A DNA stretch of 22,618 nucleotides, taken from NCBI GenBank assembly GCA_964413825.1, contig CAYPTS010000027.1:1-22618 (forward strand). Reading direction: 5' to 3'. Below are positions 6,629-14,808 of this stretch, piece by piece. The position numbers and the translations under genes were made by a program. Position 1 is the stretch's first letter. Each line of letters opens with the position of its first letter. The notes beneath the pieces were generated by a model. The model saw only the letters and a list, made by a program, of their open reading frames with translations, did not search any database and had not been told where the DNA came from. Source of the DNA: JAFGKM01 sp964413825. GTDB taxonomy: Bacteria > Ratteibacteria > UBA8468 > B48-G9 > JAFGKM01.

Positions 6629-9600
6629 ATGTCGAAAAAAAAGGTTCGTTTTTTGCTTTTATCGCAGGCGGCATTATTAATCCTCGTTTTTTGCAGGGCG
6701 GGCAGTTTGTTTGCCGCAGGTTCCGTTCCCGGGAAAAAATACGTTCAGGCAGTTACCTTGCACAAGCCGCCCGTTATTGACGGTAACATGGAAGACGTAT
6801 GGAATCATGCCATTCGCATAGCCGATTTTGAGCCGCACGAGGGGCAAAGAACGCCCCTGACCCAGAAAACGGAGGTATCTCTGGGATATTACCAGGGTGT
6901 TTTATACATTGCCTTTGTCTGTTGGGAGGCGCAGATGGACAAGATAGTGGCCGCCGCGCCGCCGACAAGAGATTCAGTGATATGGGGCGACGATTGCGTG
7001 GAGTTTTTCATAGATACCAACAATGACCAGCGGACATACTATCATTTTCTGATAAACTCAAGGGGTATTTTCAGCGACAGGTTTTGCGAGATAGCCGAGA
7101 CCGGACAGCTGTTCAGGAGGACCGAGTGGGATGCGGAAAATCTCAAGGTCGCAGCAGCAGGATTTGATGACCGATGGATAGTGGAACTGTCCATTCCGTT
7201 TACAGATTTGGAGGTGGACTGGTCTGCGGGGTTGTCTATGGGCGTCAACTTCACGCGGGCCCGGACGCCGCGCAACGAGCTGTCCACATGGGCGGCAATC
7301 CCCGGAACGTTCCATGACCCTGAAAATTTTGGAAGGCTGTGGTTTGAACATGCAGCCTTTCTGGAAAGCGTCGAGGCAGATGCGTCCGCTTCCGGCACTC
7401 AGCAACTGAAGATTAGTGCTTTCAATCCCGGATCTAAAAGGTTTTCCGGGCAGTTTTCCGTGTTTTTCACCACGCAGGAAATGCCGCTGGGACAGACACG
7501 CAAGGTGCCGTTTTTCTTGAATCCCATGAAGAGGGAAGAGTTGTCTTTTGAGTATCCTGAGAGCGATTACATGATAGTCGAGCTGTATGACGAAAAAGGT
7601 GATGTCCGGTATGACCGCAAAACAATTATTGCCGAACACAATGAAATTGCTCTGAATCCGGAATACGTGACTCCGCATACTTCGTGGCTCAAACCCACGC
7701 CGGGAGGCGATGTCAGGGCATTGTTTCTGCTTAGTTTTTATCACCAGCGCGACATTATAGAGATTGCACAGCGTATGGATATAGAACCTTACACTGCGGT
7801 ATACATTCACCAACAGTGGGCTTTTCCCGACCGGCCGAGTCGTGCGCAATACCTGGAGGAAATTAATTCTGCGCTCGAGAACGACCTGGATGTAATAGTT
7901 GTAGGTGCACATGAACTGTTTAAGTCCGGCGACCCCGCCGTACTGCCCGATGAGATGATAAAAACGATACAAACCAAGGTGCACAGTGGTACAGGGCTTA
8001 TTCTGTTCGGACGGGAAGGACTGCCTGCCGCATGGCAAGGCAGTTTGACTAAAGGGTTCAAAAACATTAGAGAGTTGAACAAGGTATACCCTGTGGTAAA
8101 AAAACAGCATTTTATCACCGCAGGCGTTCCTTTTTCCATATTCAATACACTGCAGTTGCCCGTGTACGATACCGACGATACGGTGCTTGCAACGGCCGGA
8201 AACGGAACGTTTCTGTCAATAGGCGAGTATGGAAAAGGCCGGATAGTCACTCTCGGACTGCCCGGATTTGATGCACCGCAGTACAGAAGAAACGGCATGA
8301 TGCCCATATCCGCTGTTCTTGACATGGAACTGGCGCCCGTATCCGATTATAACTACTGGGACTACTACTTTGGATTTCTTGCAAAGTGCATATACTGGGT
8401 CTCCGGTAGAAATCCCGAGGTGGAGATATCCTCATTCTCTGCTGTACCGGAGGTGTTGGCATGGAATGCGTCAGAGCGGGAAACGGTTAATCTGAAGTTG
8501 CTCAGCAAGGAAAAAGATGTTTCCTGCCGGGTAGGGCTGACCATTAAAGACCGGTTTTCCGAGATGGTATTCGGCGAAGAGAAAAACGTGTTGCTGAAAA
8601 AAGGCGTGCCTGCCGAAATAACTTTTACGCTTCCGGACGGCCTGCCTATGAGCGGTCTGCATTTTGCGGAAGCCGTTATTACTGAAGACAGGGGTGATAA
8701 GAAAGCGCTTAACTGGGCAGTTACCACTTTTCATATAGACGCCCCCGCGAGGATAACGGAATTTCGGCCTGAAACGACCCACTATTACGGTACGCTGGAA
8801 CAGTTCAGGGGCAAGGTTGTTCTTAACGGAAAGCACGGAAAGCCGTTCAGGATGAAAGTGGTGCTTAAGGACAGGATAGGCCGGATTATTGGGAACACAT
8901 CGTTGTCTGTGGATGCCGGCCAGCAGACGGTGGACATAGCGATACCTGTTGTCAACCCGGTATGGCGGTCTTTTAATGCGGCGGTGACACTTTACGACGG
9001 TGAGCGCGCAATGGACAGGATTGTATCCGAACCGCTGTTTTACATAGAGGAACGCAGGTTTGATGATTTTGCTTATTCCGTGTGGAACTGGAGGCATACA
9101 GAGCCTTATCCCGACTATACAATGCCGTATCTTTCACGCAGGCTGGTTGAGGCGGGGTTCACGGGCATGCAGGCCGATGTACGTTCCATACCGCTTGATT
9201 TTCCCATAAATACGGGGCTGAGGTTTTCAGCGAGCAAACACTGGAATAACTACCAGGACGCAACTAATGAAAGCGCACGGCTCTATTCTCAGACACTCGA
9301 TTCAAAATATCTGGTAAGAAATCCCTGTGTAAACAACCCATTGGACGAGGAACGGTTTCTCAAGGATGTCCGAACCGCTGCAAAGAAGCTCTATCCATAT
9401 CGTCCTTTGTGGTATCATCTCGGTGATGAAGATACTCTTACACTGGAAGGCATACCTCTTGATTTCTGTTTTTGCGAGCACTGCCTTGCGAAGTTTCGCA
9501 TCTGGCTGAAGGAACAGTATGGAAGTCTTGAAGCGCTTAACAGCGGATGGAGTACGCGCTTTAATTCATGGGAAGATGTTATTCCCATGACCGCGGAACA

Positions 9601-11350
9601 GGTAAGGGGCAGAGATAATTATGCCCCGTGGGCAGACCACCGGCATTTTATGCAGTATTCGTGGGCAGATGCTTATAGACGAAGGCAAGAGGAACTGTGG
9701 AAGGTCGACCCGCAGGCGAAGGCGGGTGCTTGTGGCACCCGTCCCATGAGCGCGCACAGCGGTATCGACTGGTATTCTCTCCTGCAGGTGTTTACTTCCC
9801 TGACGCCGTATTCGCACTATAAGCATCAGGCAGAGGTTCATCGGTCGTTTAGCGACATACCGATGATAAGCGCAACCGCGCTTATCGACAGTGCGAGGCA
9901 CACTTCTATTATCTGGACCTCCGCTTTGAATAACTCTTCAGGTCTGATATTTTCTAAGACTACCTATGCGGTACTTCCGGACTTGTCTTTCACTGATAAA
10001 GCACATTACGGCAAACGGGTAATGGGTGAGTTTACATCGGGGCTGGGCAAATTACTGATGGAATCTGAACGGGACCGGGGAGAGGTGGGAGTTTATTATT
10101 CGCCGGCAAGTTGTTTCGCCGACTGGATTACCGAGTTCCGGTTTGACCGTAAGCATGTCTTTAACGCTCCTTTTCACCGTTCCATCGAAGGATGGATAAA
10201 ACTGTTGAAAGATGCGGGCATGCAGTTCCATTTTGTCCATCCTGAACAGGTCAAGGCCGGCTATTTGGACGAAGGAATAAAGGTTCTCGTTCTGCCGTAC
10301 ACCCTTGCAATGAGCGGAGAGGAGGCTGAAAAGATATCTGCATTCGTTAAGCGAGGCGGAGGACTTATAGCCGATTATCTGCCCGGAGTAATGGACTGGC
10401 ATTGTGTTCCCGGAGGTGCCGGTGCGCTGGATAAGGTGTTCGGCGTAGAGACAAATACGCGGATAAACGACTATTTGCGCGGGAAAGCCGTCCTGAACGG
10501 CGGCTGTGAGATAGGCTCCGTTGTCAGCAGTTCTGCCGTCAGAGTGAACGGCGGCAGCCCGCAGGCGGAGTTTTTTGCAGAATATGCCCGGGAGGGCTTG
10601 AACAGATGGCCTGCGGTCATTGTTAACAGGTTCGGGAAGGGGAAAGCCGTCTGCCTCAACTTTCTCTACGACTACCGTGCGGATTCTTCCGACCCCATAG
10701 CACAGCCGCTGGACAGGGAGTTCAGGACACTGGTTAAGCAGTTTCTTGAAGAACAGGGTGTGGCTGCGCCGTTAAACATTACTGCCGGCGGGGTGGAGCA
10801 GTCGTATATGGAAGTAGTTCCGTATTCTCTTGGCCGCAATAAACATTATTTTGTGTTCAGGGATTATTTGTTCCCGGCAGGACAGGAGACGTTTACGGCT
10901 GACAGTGCTGCCATTCAGTTTCCGCATAAGGGATATATTTATGCCGTAAGGGCAAAGAAATTCATGGGTTTTACAGACAGAATAGAAACGCAGCTGCCTG
11001 TGCCCGGGGAAGCGGAGGGTTTTGCGCTTCTTCCGTACAGGGTAAAAGGGATTTCAATAACTGTGCCGAAAGAAATCAGGGCTGGGGATAGGGCCGGGTT
11101 TAGTATTTTGCTGGAAACTGTACAGGGTAGACCGGATTCACATGTGCTGCGCGTAGAAGTGGACAACCCTGACAGGAAAAATCTTGATTATTATGCCCTG
11201 AATATAACGGCTGTTGATGGCAAGGCGGAGTTTTATCTGCCCCTTGCTATCAATGACATCTGCGGGATATGGAAAATACATGTGCGGGATATCCTCACAG
11301 GTACGGCGGCTGTTAAAGAATTTACTGTAAAAGAGGCCGTACTTAAATGA
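6629..11350 (+). CDS. secreted multidomain CBM9-like / GH42-like glycoside hydrolase
   Basis: 1573 residues. I use ATG 6629, which has GGGAGGG at 6616-6622; an in-frame TTG at 6602 is upstream of that site. A signal peptide (residues 1-30, ending SLFAAG) exports it. Domains: CBM9/DOMON-like about 40-240 (PPVIDGNMEDVWNHA, WGDDCVEFFIDTNND, DDRWIVELSIPF); a GATase-like alpha/beta region about 360-590; beta-sandwich segments about 600-800; a GH42-like TIM barrel about 812-1145; a beta-galactosidase trimerisation-like fold about 1152-1375 (VLVLPYTLAMSGEEAEKI, FVKRGGGLI); and beta-rich C-terminal domains. C900, C947, C949 and C952 match the spacing of the GH42 zinc site, and E934 (YHLGDE) fits the acid/base, although the usual Asn before it is Asp. 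The segment where I would place the nucleophile (PMISATALID, about 1078-1087) has no Glu. The stop overlaps the next gene's ATG by 4 bp. Beta-galactosidase-like activity is possible but unproven. Confidence 0.88.
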   Translation: MSKKKVRFLLLSQAALLILVFCRAGSLFAAGSVPGKKYVQAVTLHKPPVIDGNMEDVWNHAIRIADFEPHEGQRTPLTQKTEVSLGYYQGVLYIAFVCWEAQMDKIVAAAPPTRDSVIWGDDCVEFFIDTNNDQRTYYHFLINSRGIFSDRFCEIAETGQLFRRTEWDAENLKVAAAGFDDRWIVELSIPFTDLEVDWSAGLSMGVNFTRARTPRNELSTWAAIPGTFHDPENFGRLWFEHAAFLESVEADASASGTQQLKISAFNPGSKRFSGQFSVFFTTQEMPLGQTRKVPFFLNPMKREELSFEYPESDYMIVELYDEKGDVRYDRKTIIAEHNEIALNPEYVTPHTSWLKPTPGGDVRALFLLSFYHQRDIIEIAQRMDIEPYTAVYIHQQWAFPDRPSRAQYLEEINSALENDLDVIVVGAHELFKSGDPAVLPDEMIKTIQTKVHSGTGLILFGREGLPAAWQGSLTKGFKNIRELNKVYPVVKKQHFITAGVPFSIFNTLQLPVYDTDDTVLATAGNGTFLSIGEYGKGRIVTLGLPGFDAPQYRRNGMMPISAVLDMELAPVSDYNYWDYYFGFLAKCIYWVSGRNPEVEISSFSAVPEVLAWNASERETVNLKLLSKEKDVSCRVGLTIKDRFSEMVFGEEKNVLLKKGVPAEITFTLPDGLPMSGLHFAEAVITEDRGDKKALNWAVTTFHIDAPARITEFRPETTHYYGTLEQFRGKVVLNGKHGKPFRMKVVLKDRIGRIIGNTSLSVDAGQQTVDIAIPVVNPVWRSFNAAVTLYDGERAMDRIVSEPLFYIEERRFDDFAYSVWNWRHTEPYPDYTMPYLSRRLVEAGFTGMQADVRSIPLDFPINTGLRFSASKHWNNYQDATNESARLYSQTLDSKYLVRNPCVNNPLDEERFLKDVRTAAKKLYPYRPLWYHLGDEDTLTLEGIPLDFCFCEHCLAKFRIWLKEQYGSLEALNSGWSTRFNSWEDVIPMTAEQVRGRDNYAPWADHRHFMQYSWADAYRRRQEELWKVDPQAKAGACGTRPMSAHSGIDWYSLLQVFTSLTPYSHYKHQAEVHRSFSDIPMISATALIDSARHTSIIWTSALNNSSGLIFSKTTYAVLPDLSFTDKAHYGKRVMGEFTSGLGKLLMESERDRGEVGVYYSPASCFADWITEFRFDRKHVFNAPFHRSIEGWIKLLKDAGMQFHFVHPEQVKAGYLDEGIKVLVLPYTLAMSGEEAEKISAFVKRGGGLIADYLPGVMDWHCVPGGAGALDKVFGVETNTRINDYLRGKAVLNGGCEIGSVVSSSAVRVNGGSPQAEFFAEYAREGLNRWPAVIVNRFGKGKAVCLNFLYDYRADSSDPIAQPLDREFRTLVKQFLEEQGVAAPLNITAGGVEQSYMEVVPYSLGRNKHYFVFRDYLFPAGQETFTADSAAIQFPHKGYIYAVRAKKFMGFTDRIETQLPVPGEAEGFALLPYRVKGISITVPKEIRAGDRAGFSILLETVQGRPDSHVLRVEVDNPDRKNLDYYALNITAVDGKAEFYLPLAINDICGIWKIHVRDILTGTAAVKEFTVKEAVLK

Positions 11351-12972
11351 ACGCAGGTGAAACGGTATTTTCATGCCTGGATAGGTTTGCCGACAAACGG
11401 CTTATTGACTCTAGCAAATCCAACCTGTGGAAAGCCGTTTCTTACAGGAGCAGTGATTTCGCCGGCGTTATGCTGGGAAACGGGGGAGGTCAGCATCCCG
11501 TCCCTCTTGAGATTCGGCTGAATAAGAAAGGTGCATACCGTGTTTTTTTGGGATTGTACAACGGGTGGAGTCTTCCACAGGTAAGGATAAGGCTGAGCAG
11601 GGATTTATGCTGTCAACGAGTAGTTGTAAGCGAGCATAAGAAAACAAGATGTTATGACATCTCAGCCACTATATACGAGGTCTTCTGGAAAGAAGCGGAC
11701 CTGACCGGACAGAACTTGTTCCTGGAGAGCAGTTTTACAAATGCATATCCCAGCGCGCTGGCTTACATCCGGTTAGAGTCAATTGATAAACTTGAGAGTC
11801 CTGAAAAAAAAGAGTCGCCGCATTCCTTGTTTATTACGGAAGACGGGCATGACATCTTCGGTTTGTTTCCTCATTCCCGGCCGGAAGACTTGTTAGAGTC
11901 GTTTGAAAACAATGTTCCTGAAGACCGGAATTATGTACAGGGCCTCATTTGGGGCAACGGGGTCGGGGATGTATGCAACTATCCTACAGAAACGGGAAAT
12001 TACTTCCCCGCAGATGCTTCTTACAGCCTTTCACGGCATAATTTTTATCAAAATACCCGCCTCTGGCGAAAAAAAGGATGGGACAGCATGGAACTGGTAA
12101 AAAAATATGCCGGACAGAGAAACTGGGAATTTCAGGTCTATATCAGGATGCAGGCATTTACGGCGCCATTTCCCTTTGACAGGATGATACACTCAAAATT
12201 TTTTCATCACTATCCGCAGTATCACTGCTTAGACCGCAGCGGCCGGCGGGTGGCAAGGCTGAGTTATGCATATCCCGAAGTGCAGGAGCATATGCTTGGG
12301 TTAATAAGTGAAATTCTGCAATACAGACCGGACGGTATCTGTCTGTGCTTTACCCGCGGCGTTCCTTTGGTACTTTACGAACCTATTATGGTTGAGGGCT
12401 TTGAGAAGGCTTACGGTGTTGACCCCAGAAAACTGCCGGAGGTTGATAAGCGCTGGACGGATTACCAGTCGGAAGTTGTTACCTCTTTCATAAGGAAAGC
12501 AAAAACAATAACGGGGCAGGGCAGGCGGCTGTCGGTAATTGTCCCCGGTTTGAAGAACGATTGCAAGAGGTGGGGGCTGGATGTTGCAGTATGGGTGAAA
12601 GAATGCCTTGTTGATGACGTGTTTCCATTCGGCCAGTACTTTGATAAAAGAGATGTGCACCGTTTTGATGCCGCGAGCGTGGACTTCAATTACTTTGATA
12701 GTTTGAGCAATCGTGAACAAATAAGGCTTATCCCGATGGCTGTGTTACAATACCCCGGAGCGTTAAACAAAATGCGCTCGTATCTCCGGCAGGGAGCCGA
12801 TGGGTATGCCGCATGGGACGGCATAAGCGGGAATCGCCATGTGTCCGATATTTCCCTTGTGTCCGTTACGGTAAATGCAAAAGAATCGGCGGCTGTTCCT
12901 GTAAAAAGGCTGAAAGTTTTGAGTCTCAGCGGATTCAGGCATGACAGATATCATGTTTTTGAGGGGCTGTAA
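11347..12972 (+). CDS. cytoplasmic putative glycoside hydrolase-like TIM-barrel protein
   Basis: 541 residues with no signal peptide. Its ATG overlaps the stop of the GH42-like gene (ATGA), indicating translational coupling. Residues about 1-147 look like a beta-sandwich (GAYRVFLGLYNGW, QNLFLESSF, ALAYIRLESI). Residues about 155-500 look like an alpha/beta barrel of the glycosidase type: RQWELQVYIRMQ-like strand at 256-268 (NWEFQVYIRMQ), a helix-linked segment EVQEHMLGLISEILQYRPDGICLCF, RRLSVIVPG at 393-401 and GADGYAAWDGI near 483. It resembles the GHL10/family-10-like barrels common in PVC genomes, but I cannot assign a CAZy family or name catalytic residues with confidence. Coupling to a secreted partner suggests it acts on the imported products, or that it has a non-classical location. 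Function is inferred only. Confidence 0.72.
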   Translation: MNAGETVFSCLDRFADKRLIDSSKSNLWKAVSYRSSDFAGVMLGNGGGQHPVPLEIRLNKKGAYRVFLGLYNGWSLPQVRIRLSRDLCCQRVVVSEHKKTRCYDISATIYEVFWKEADLTGQNLFLESSFTNAYPSALAYIRLESIDKLESPEKKESPHSLFITEDGHDIFGLFPHSRPEDLLESFENNVPEDRNYVQGLIWGNGVGDVCNYPTETGNYFPADASYSLSRHNFYQNTRLWRKKGWDSMELVKKYAGQRNWEFQVYIRMQAFTAPFPFDRMIHSKFFHHYPQYHCLDRSGRRVARLSYAYPEVQEHMLGLISEILQYRPDGICLCFTRGVPLVLYEPIMVEGFEKAYGVDPRKLPEVDKRWTDYQSEVVTSFIRKAKTITGQGRRLSVIVPGLKNDCKRWGLDVAVWVKECLVDDVFPFGQYFDKRDVHRFDAASVDFNYFDSLSNREQIRLIPMAVLQYPGALNKMRSYLRQGADGYAAWDGISGNRHVSDISLVSVTVNAKESAAVPVKRLKVLSLSGFRHDRYHVFEGL

Positions 12973-12979
12973 AAACAAA

Positions 12980-13888
12980 ATGCATACTAAAGGTACAACA
13001 ACCGTTCAATTTCTCGGTACCGGCGCCAGTGACTGGTACAGCGGCTGGGAAGAAAAACATACGTGTAACGAAACCTGTAAAGGCAGGTGTGCAAGATCTA
13101 AAAAAATGGGGGGAAAAAACGTCCGCAGGTTTTCTTGTTTGTATATTGCCCCGGATACTATAATTGATTTTACAGGCCATGCAGAAAAATCTCTCAGGGA
13201 CTATGCCGTTGATATAAAACCCATTAGAAATATACTTATCACACACGGCCATAATGACCATTTCCAGCCGTTGGAAATTATGGATTTTGCCTCGCATTTA
13301 CCGCATCTGCTGACGGTTTACGGCAATAACATGGTAAAGGATGCCATGGAGTTTGCTTCCCTCAACGAATGGGACAGGGCAACAGGGAATTTCATAAAAA
13401 CTTACAAAGAGACGAATATTCAAGTAAAAACTGTAGTTCCTGGAAAACCGTTTTTTGCGGGAGATATAAAAATAACGCCGGTGTTAGCCAACCACATGAT
13501 AGATAAGGGCTATTCAATTTTAGAACAGCAGGCATTGAATTATATCCTGGAGATTCAGGGGAAAACTGTTTTTTACGGGTTGGATTCTTCTTTTTTACTG
13601 CCGCGGACCTTTGAGGTGCTTACCCGCCATGAATTTGATATGGCTGTTTTTGATGCTACTTTCGGGTATGCGGATGCAGACATTGCAATACCGGGGGGGC
13701 ATCAAAATTTTTCCATGTTGAAACGTACTATTGCCCAATTCCGCAAGGCAAGACTGTTCCGGGAGAATGCAGCGATTATAGCCAGCCACATGAGCCGGGC
13801 ATATGTTGAACCTCATGACGAGATAGCGTGCAGACTGAAAGAAGAAGGCATAATATTGGCGTATGACGGTATGTCCGTAATCCTTTAA
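12980..13888 (+). CDS. PhnP-like metallo-beta-lactamase-fold hydrolase
   Basis: 302 residues from ATG 12980. In-frame ATGs at 12941 and 12953 lie inside the previous gene without a clear ribosome site; GAGGGG at 12961-12966 is 13 bases upstream of 12980, a little long. Residues 8-15 (TVQFLGTGAS) begin the MBL fold. The metal motif is H89-x-H91-x-D93-H94 (THGHNDHF), with further ligands plausible at H172 (VLANHM), D202 (YGLDSSF) and H270 (IIASHM), plus H241 (PGGHQN). A Cys-rich insert C29-x3-C33-x3-C37 after FLGTGAS parallels the structural zinc insert of PhnP, the phosphoribosyl cyclic phosphodiesterase. A cyclic-phosphate or other phosphodiester substrate is therefore plausible, though other MBL hydrolases share this core. 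It is cytoplasmic. It precedes the isomerase and phosphatase-superfamily genes, which supports a phospho-sugar role by context only. Confidence 0.88.
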   Translation: MHTKGTTTVQFLGTGASDWYSGWEEKHTCNETCKGRCARSKKMGGKNVRRFSCLYIAPDTIIDFTGHAEKSLRDYAVDIKPIRNILITHGHNDHFQPLEIMDFASHLPHLLTVYGNNMVKDAMEFASLNEWDRATGNFIKTYKETNIQVKTVVPGKPFFAGDIKITPVLANHMIDKGYSILEQQALNYILEIQGKTVFYGLDSSFLLPRTFEVLTRHEFDMAVFDATFGYADADIAIPGGHQNFSMLKRTIAQFRKARLFRENAAIIASHMSRAYVEPHDEIACRLKEEGIILAYDGMSVIL

Positions 13889-13914
13889 CCGGGGAGAAAG
13901 ATTAACCTGCAGTA

Positions 13915-13931
13915 AACAGGAGGAGATAATG
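13915..13931 (+). promoter_or_regulatory. strong ribosome-binding site, identical to that of the downstream gene
   Basis: The 17 bases AACAGGAGGAGATAATG include the start codon of the isomerase-like gene at 13929. The same 17 bases recur at 14792-14808 before the phosphatase-superfamily gene. The Shine-Dalgarno core AGGAGGAG is close to ideal. Confidence 0.75.
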
Positions 13932-14789
13932 ACGGCAGATTATTCCGGGTCGAAAATTGGATGCAACATTGTGGACCCTGTATGCGACGAGGCGGATAAT
14001 TACACGCTGTCTGTTTACCTGAAGAATATAGAAAAGTACAGGGAGTACGGGATTTTTTATGTGGAGTTTTCGCATGTAACGGCGCTTGACAAAGAATCAG
14101 CCGTGAAGATAAACGCTTTTTGCCGTAATGTCCGTACGGTTCCATGGTCAGTGCATTCAGAACACCTGAATGATGAAGGCCGGCAGGCCATGGAGAAGTA
14201 TATGCGCATACAAACGCACTGCGCCGAAATAGCCCGGGCACTTGGGGCGAAGGTCATGGTGTGCCACATTCCGAACCTGAAGCCGCGGGGGGAAGCATTT
14301 GAACGCGATATGGACATTTTAACCCGGCTTGCCGATATCACGCGCCGTTGCGGGGTGAGGCTGGCGATTGAGACCGACCCGGCAGACTATATAATTCGGC
14401 TGGTTGACACGATAAACCGTGACGATGTCGGGATGAATCTGGATACCGGGCACTCTTTCCTTAAAGACGGAGGAGACCCTGCTGAAACAGCGCGCAAAAT
14501 AGGGAAACGGCTTTTCACAACTCATCTTCAGGATAATTTTGGTACGCATGACGACCACCAGCCTCCCGGGCTCGGTAGAATTGACTGGTTGTCAACAATG
14601 CGTGCCTTGAAAGAAATCGGATATGATGGACCGCTCATGATGGAGATGACGGGAACCGCCAATAAACAACATAGAGTGGACGGGTATCTGAAAGAACTTC
14701 AACTTGAAAAAGAGATAATTTTTGCCGCCGCATACCTTGATTTTTTAAACAGAAAAATAAAGACGAAGGGTGTGCCGGGTGTAGGATGA
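13929..14789 (+). CDS. sugar phosphate isomerase/epimerase-like TIM-barrel protein
   Basis: 286-residue cytoplasmic protein of the xylose isomerase-like (AP endonuclease 2) TIM-barrel superfamily. Visible features are GIFYVEFSHV (strand with Glu), PWSVHSEH, KVMVCHIPN, RLAIETDP (E148), GMNLDTGHSF (D172, H175), FTTHLQDN (H199) and PLMMEMTG (E239). E148, D172, H199 and E239 match the divalent-metal ligand pattern of the superfamily, and H175 is the usual partner in the DTGH motif. Members include hydroxypyruvate isomerase, tagatose/psicose epimerases, IolE and IolI, so the exact substrate cannot be chosen. It is preceded by the PhnP-like gene (40 bp gap) and followed after 16 bp by the phosphatase-superfamily gene, so co-expression is likely. 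The start is set by a near-perfect Shine-Dalgarno site. Length is normal for the family and there are no signs of damage. Confidence 0.92.
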   Translation: MTADYSGSKIGCNIVDPVCDEADNYTLSVYLKNIEKYREYGIFYVEFSHVTALDKESAVKINAFCRNVRTVPWSVHSEHLNDEGRQAMEKYMRIQTHCAEIARALGAKVMVCHIPNLKPRGEAFERDMDILTRLADITRRCGVRLAIETDPADYIIRLVDTINRDDVGMNLDTGHSFLKDGGDPAETARKIGKRLFTTHLQDNFGTHDDHQPPGLGRIDWLSTMRALKEIGYDGPLMMEMTGTANKQHRVDGYLKELQLEKEIIFAAAYLDFLNRKIKTKGVPGVG

Positions 14790-14791
14790 AC

Positions 14792-14808
14792 AACAGGAGG
14801 AGATAATG
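14792..14808 (+). promoter_or_regulatory. second copy of the 17-base translation-start sequence
   Basis: AACAGGAGGAGATAATG here is identical over 17 bases to the copy at 13915-13931. It ends in the ATG of the phosphatase-superfamily gene. The shared start suggests similar translation of these two adjacent genes, or a past duplication of the leader. Confidence 0.75.

Noticed and set aside
7058..8110. A 350-codon open frame on the - strand inside the GH42-like gene
   Set aside because: It lies wholly within a well-supported + strand gene, has no recognisable domain, and its composition (many His, Arg, Cys and Gln) is typical of an antisense shadow frame.
8471..9097. A 208-codon open frame on the - strand in the same gene
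   Set aside because: Shadow of the + strand gene, with no domain and no ribosome-binding site I trust.
12941..12979. ATG at 12941 as start of the PhnP-like gene
   Set aside because: It overlaps the preceding gene by 32 bases without a clear ribosome site, and the MBL fold begins after residue 7 counted from ATG 12980.
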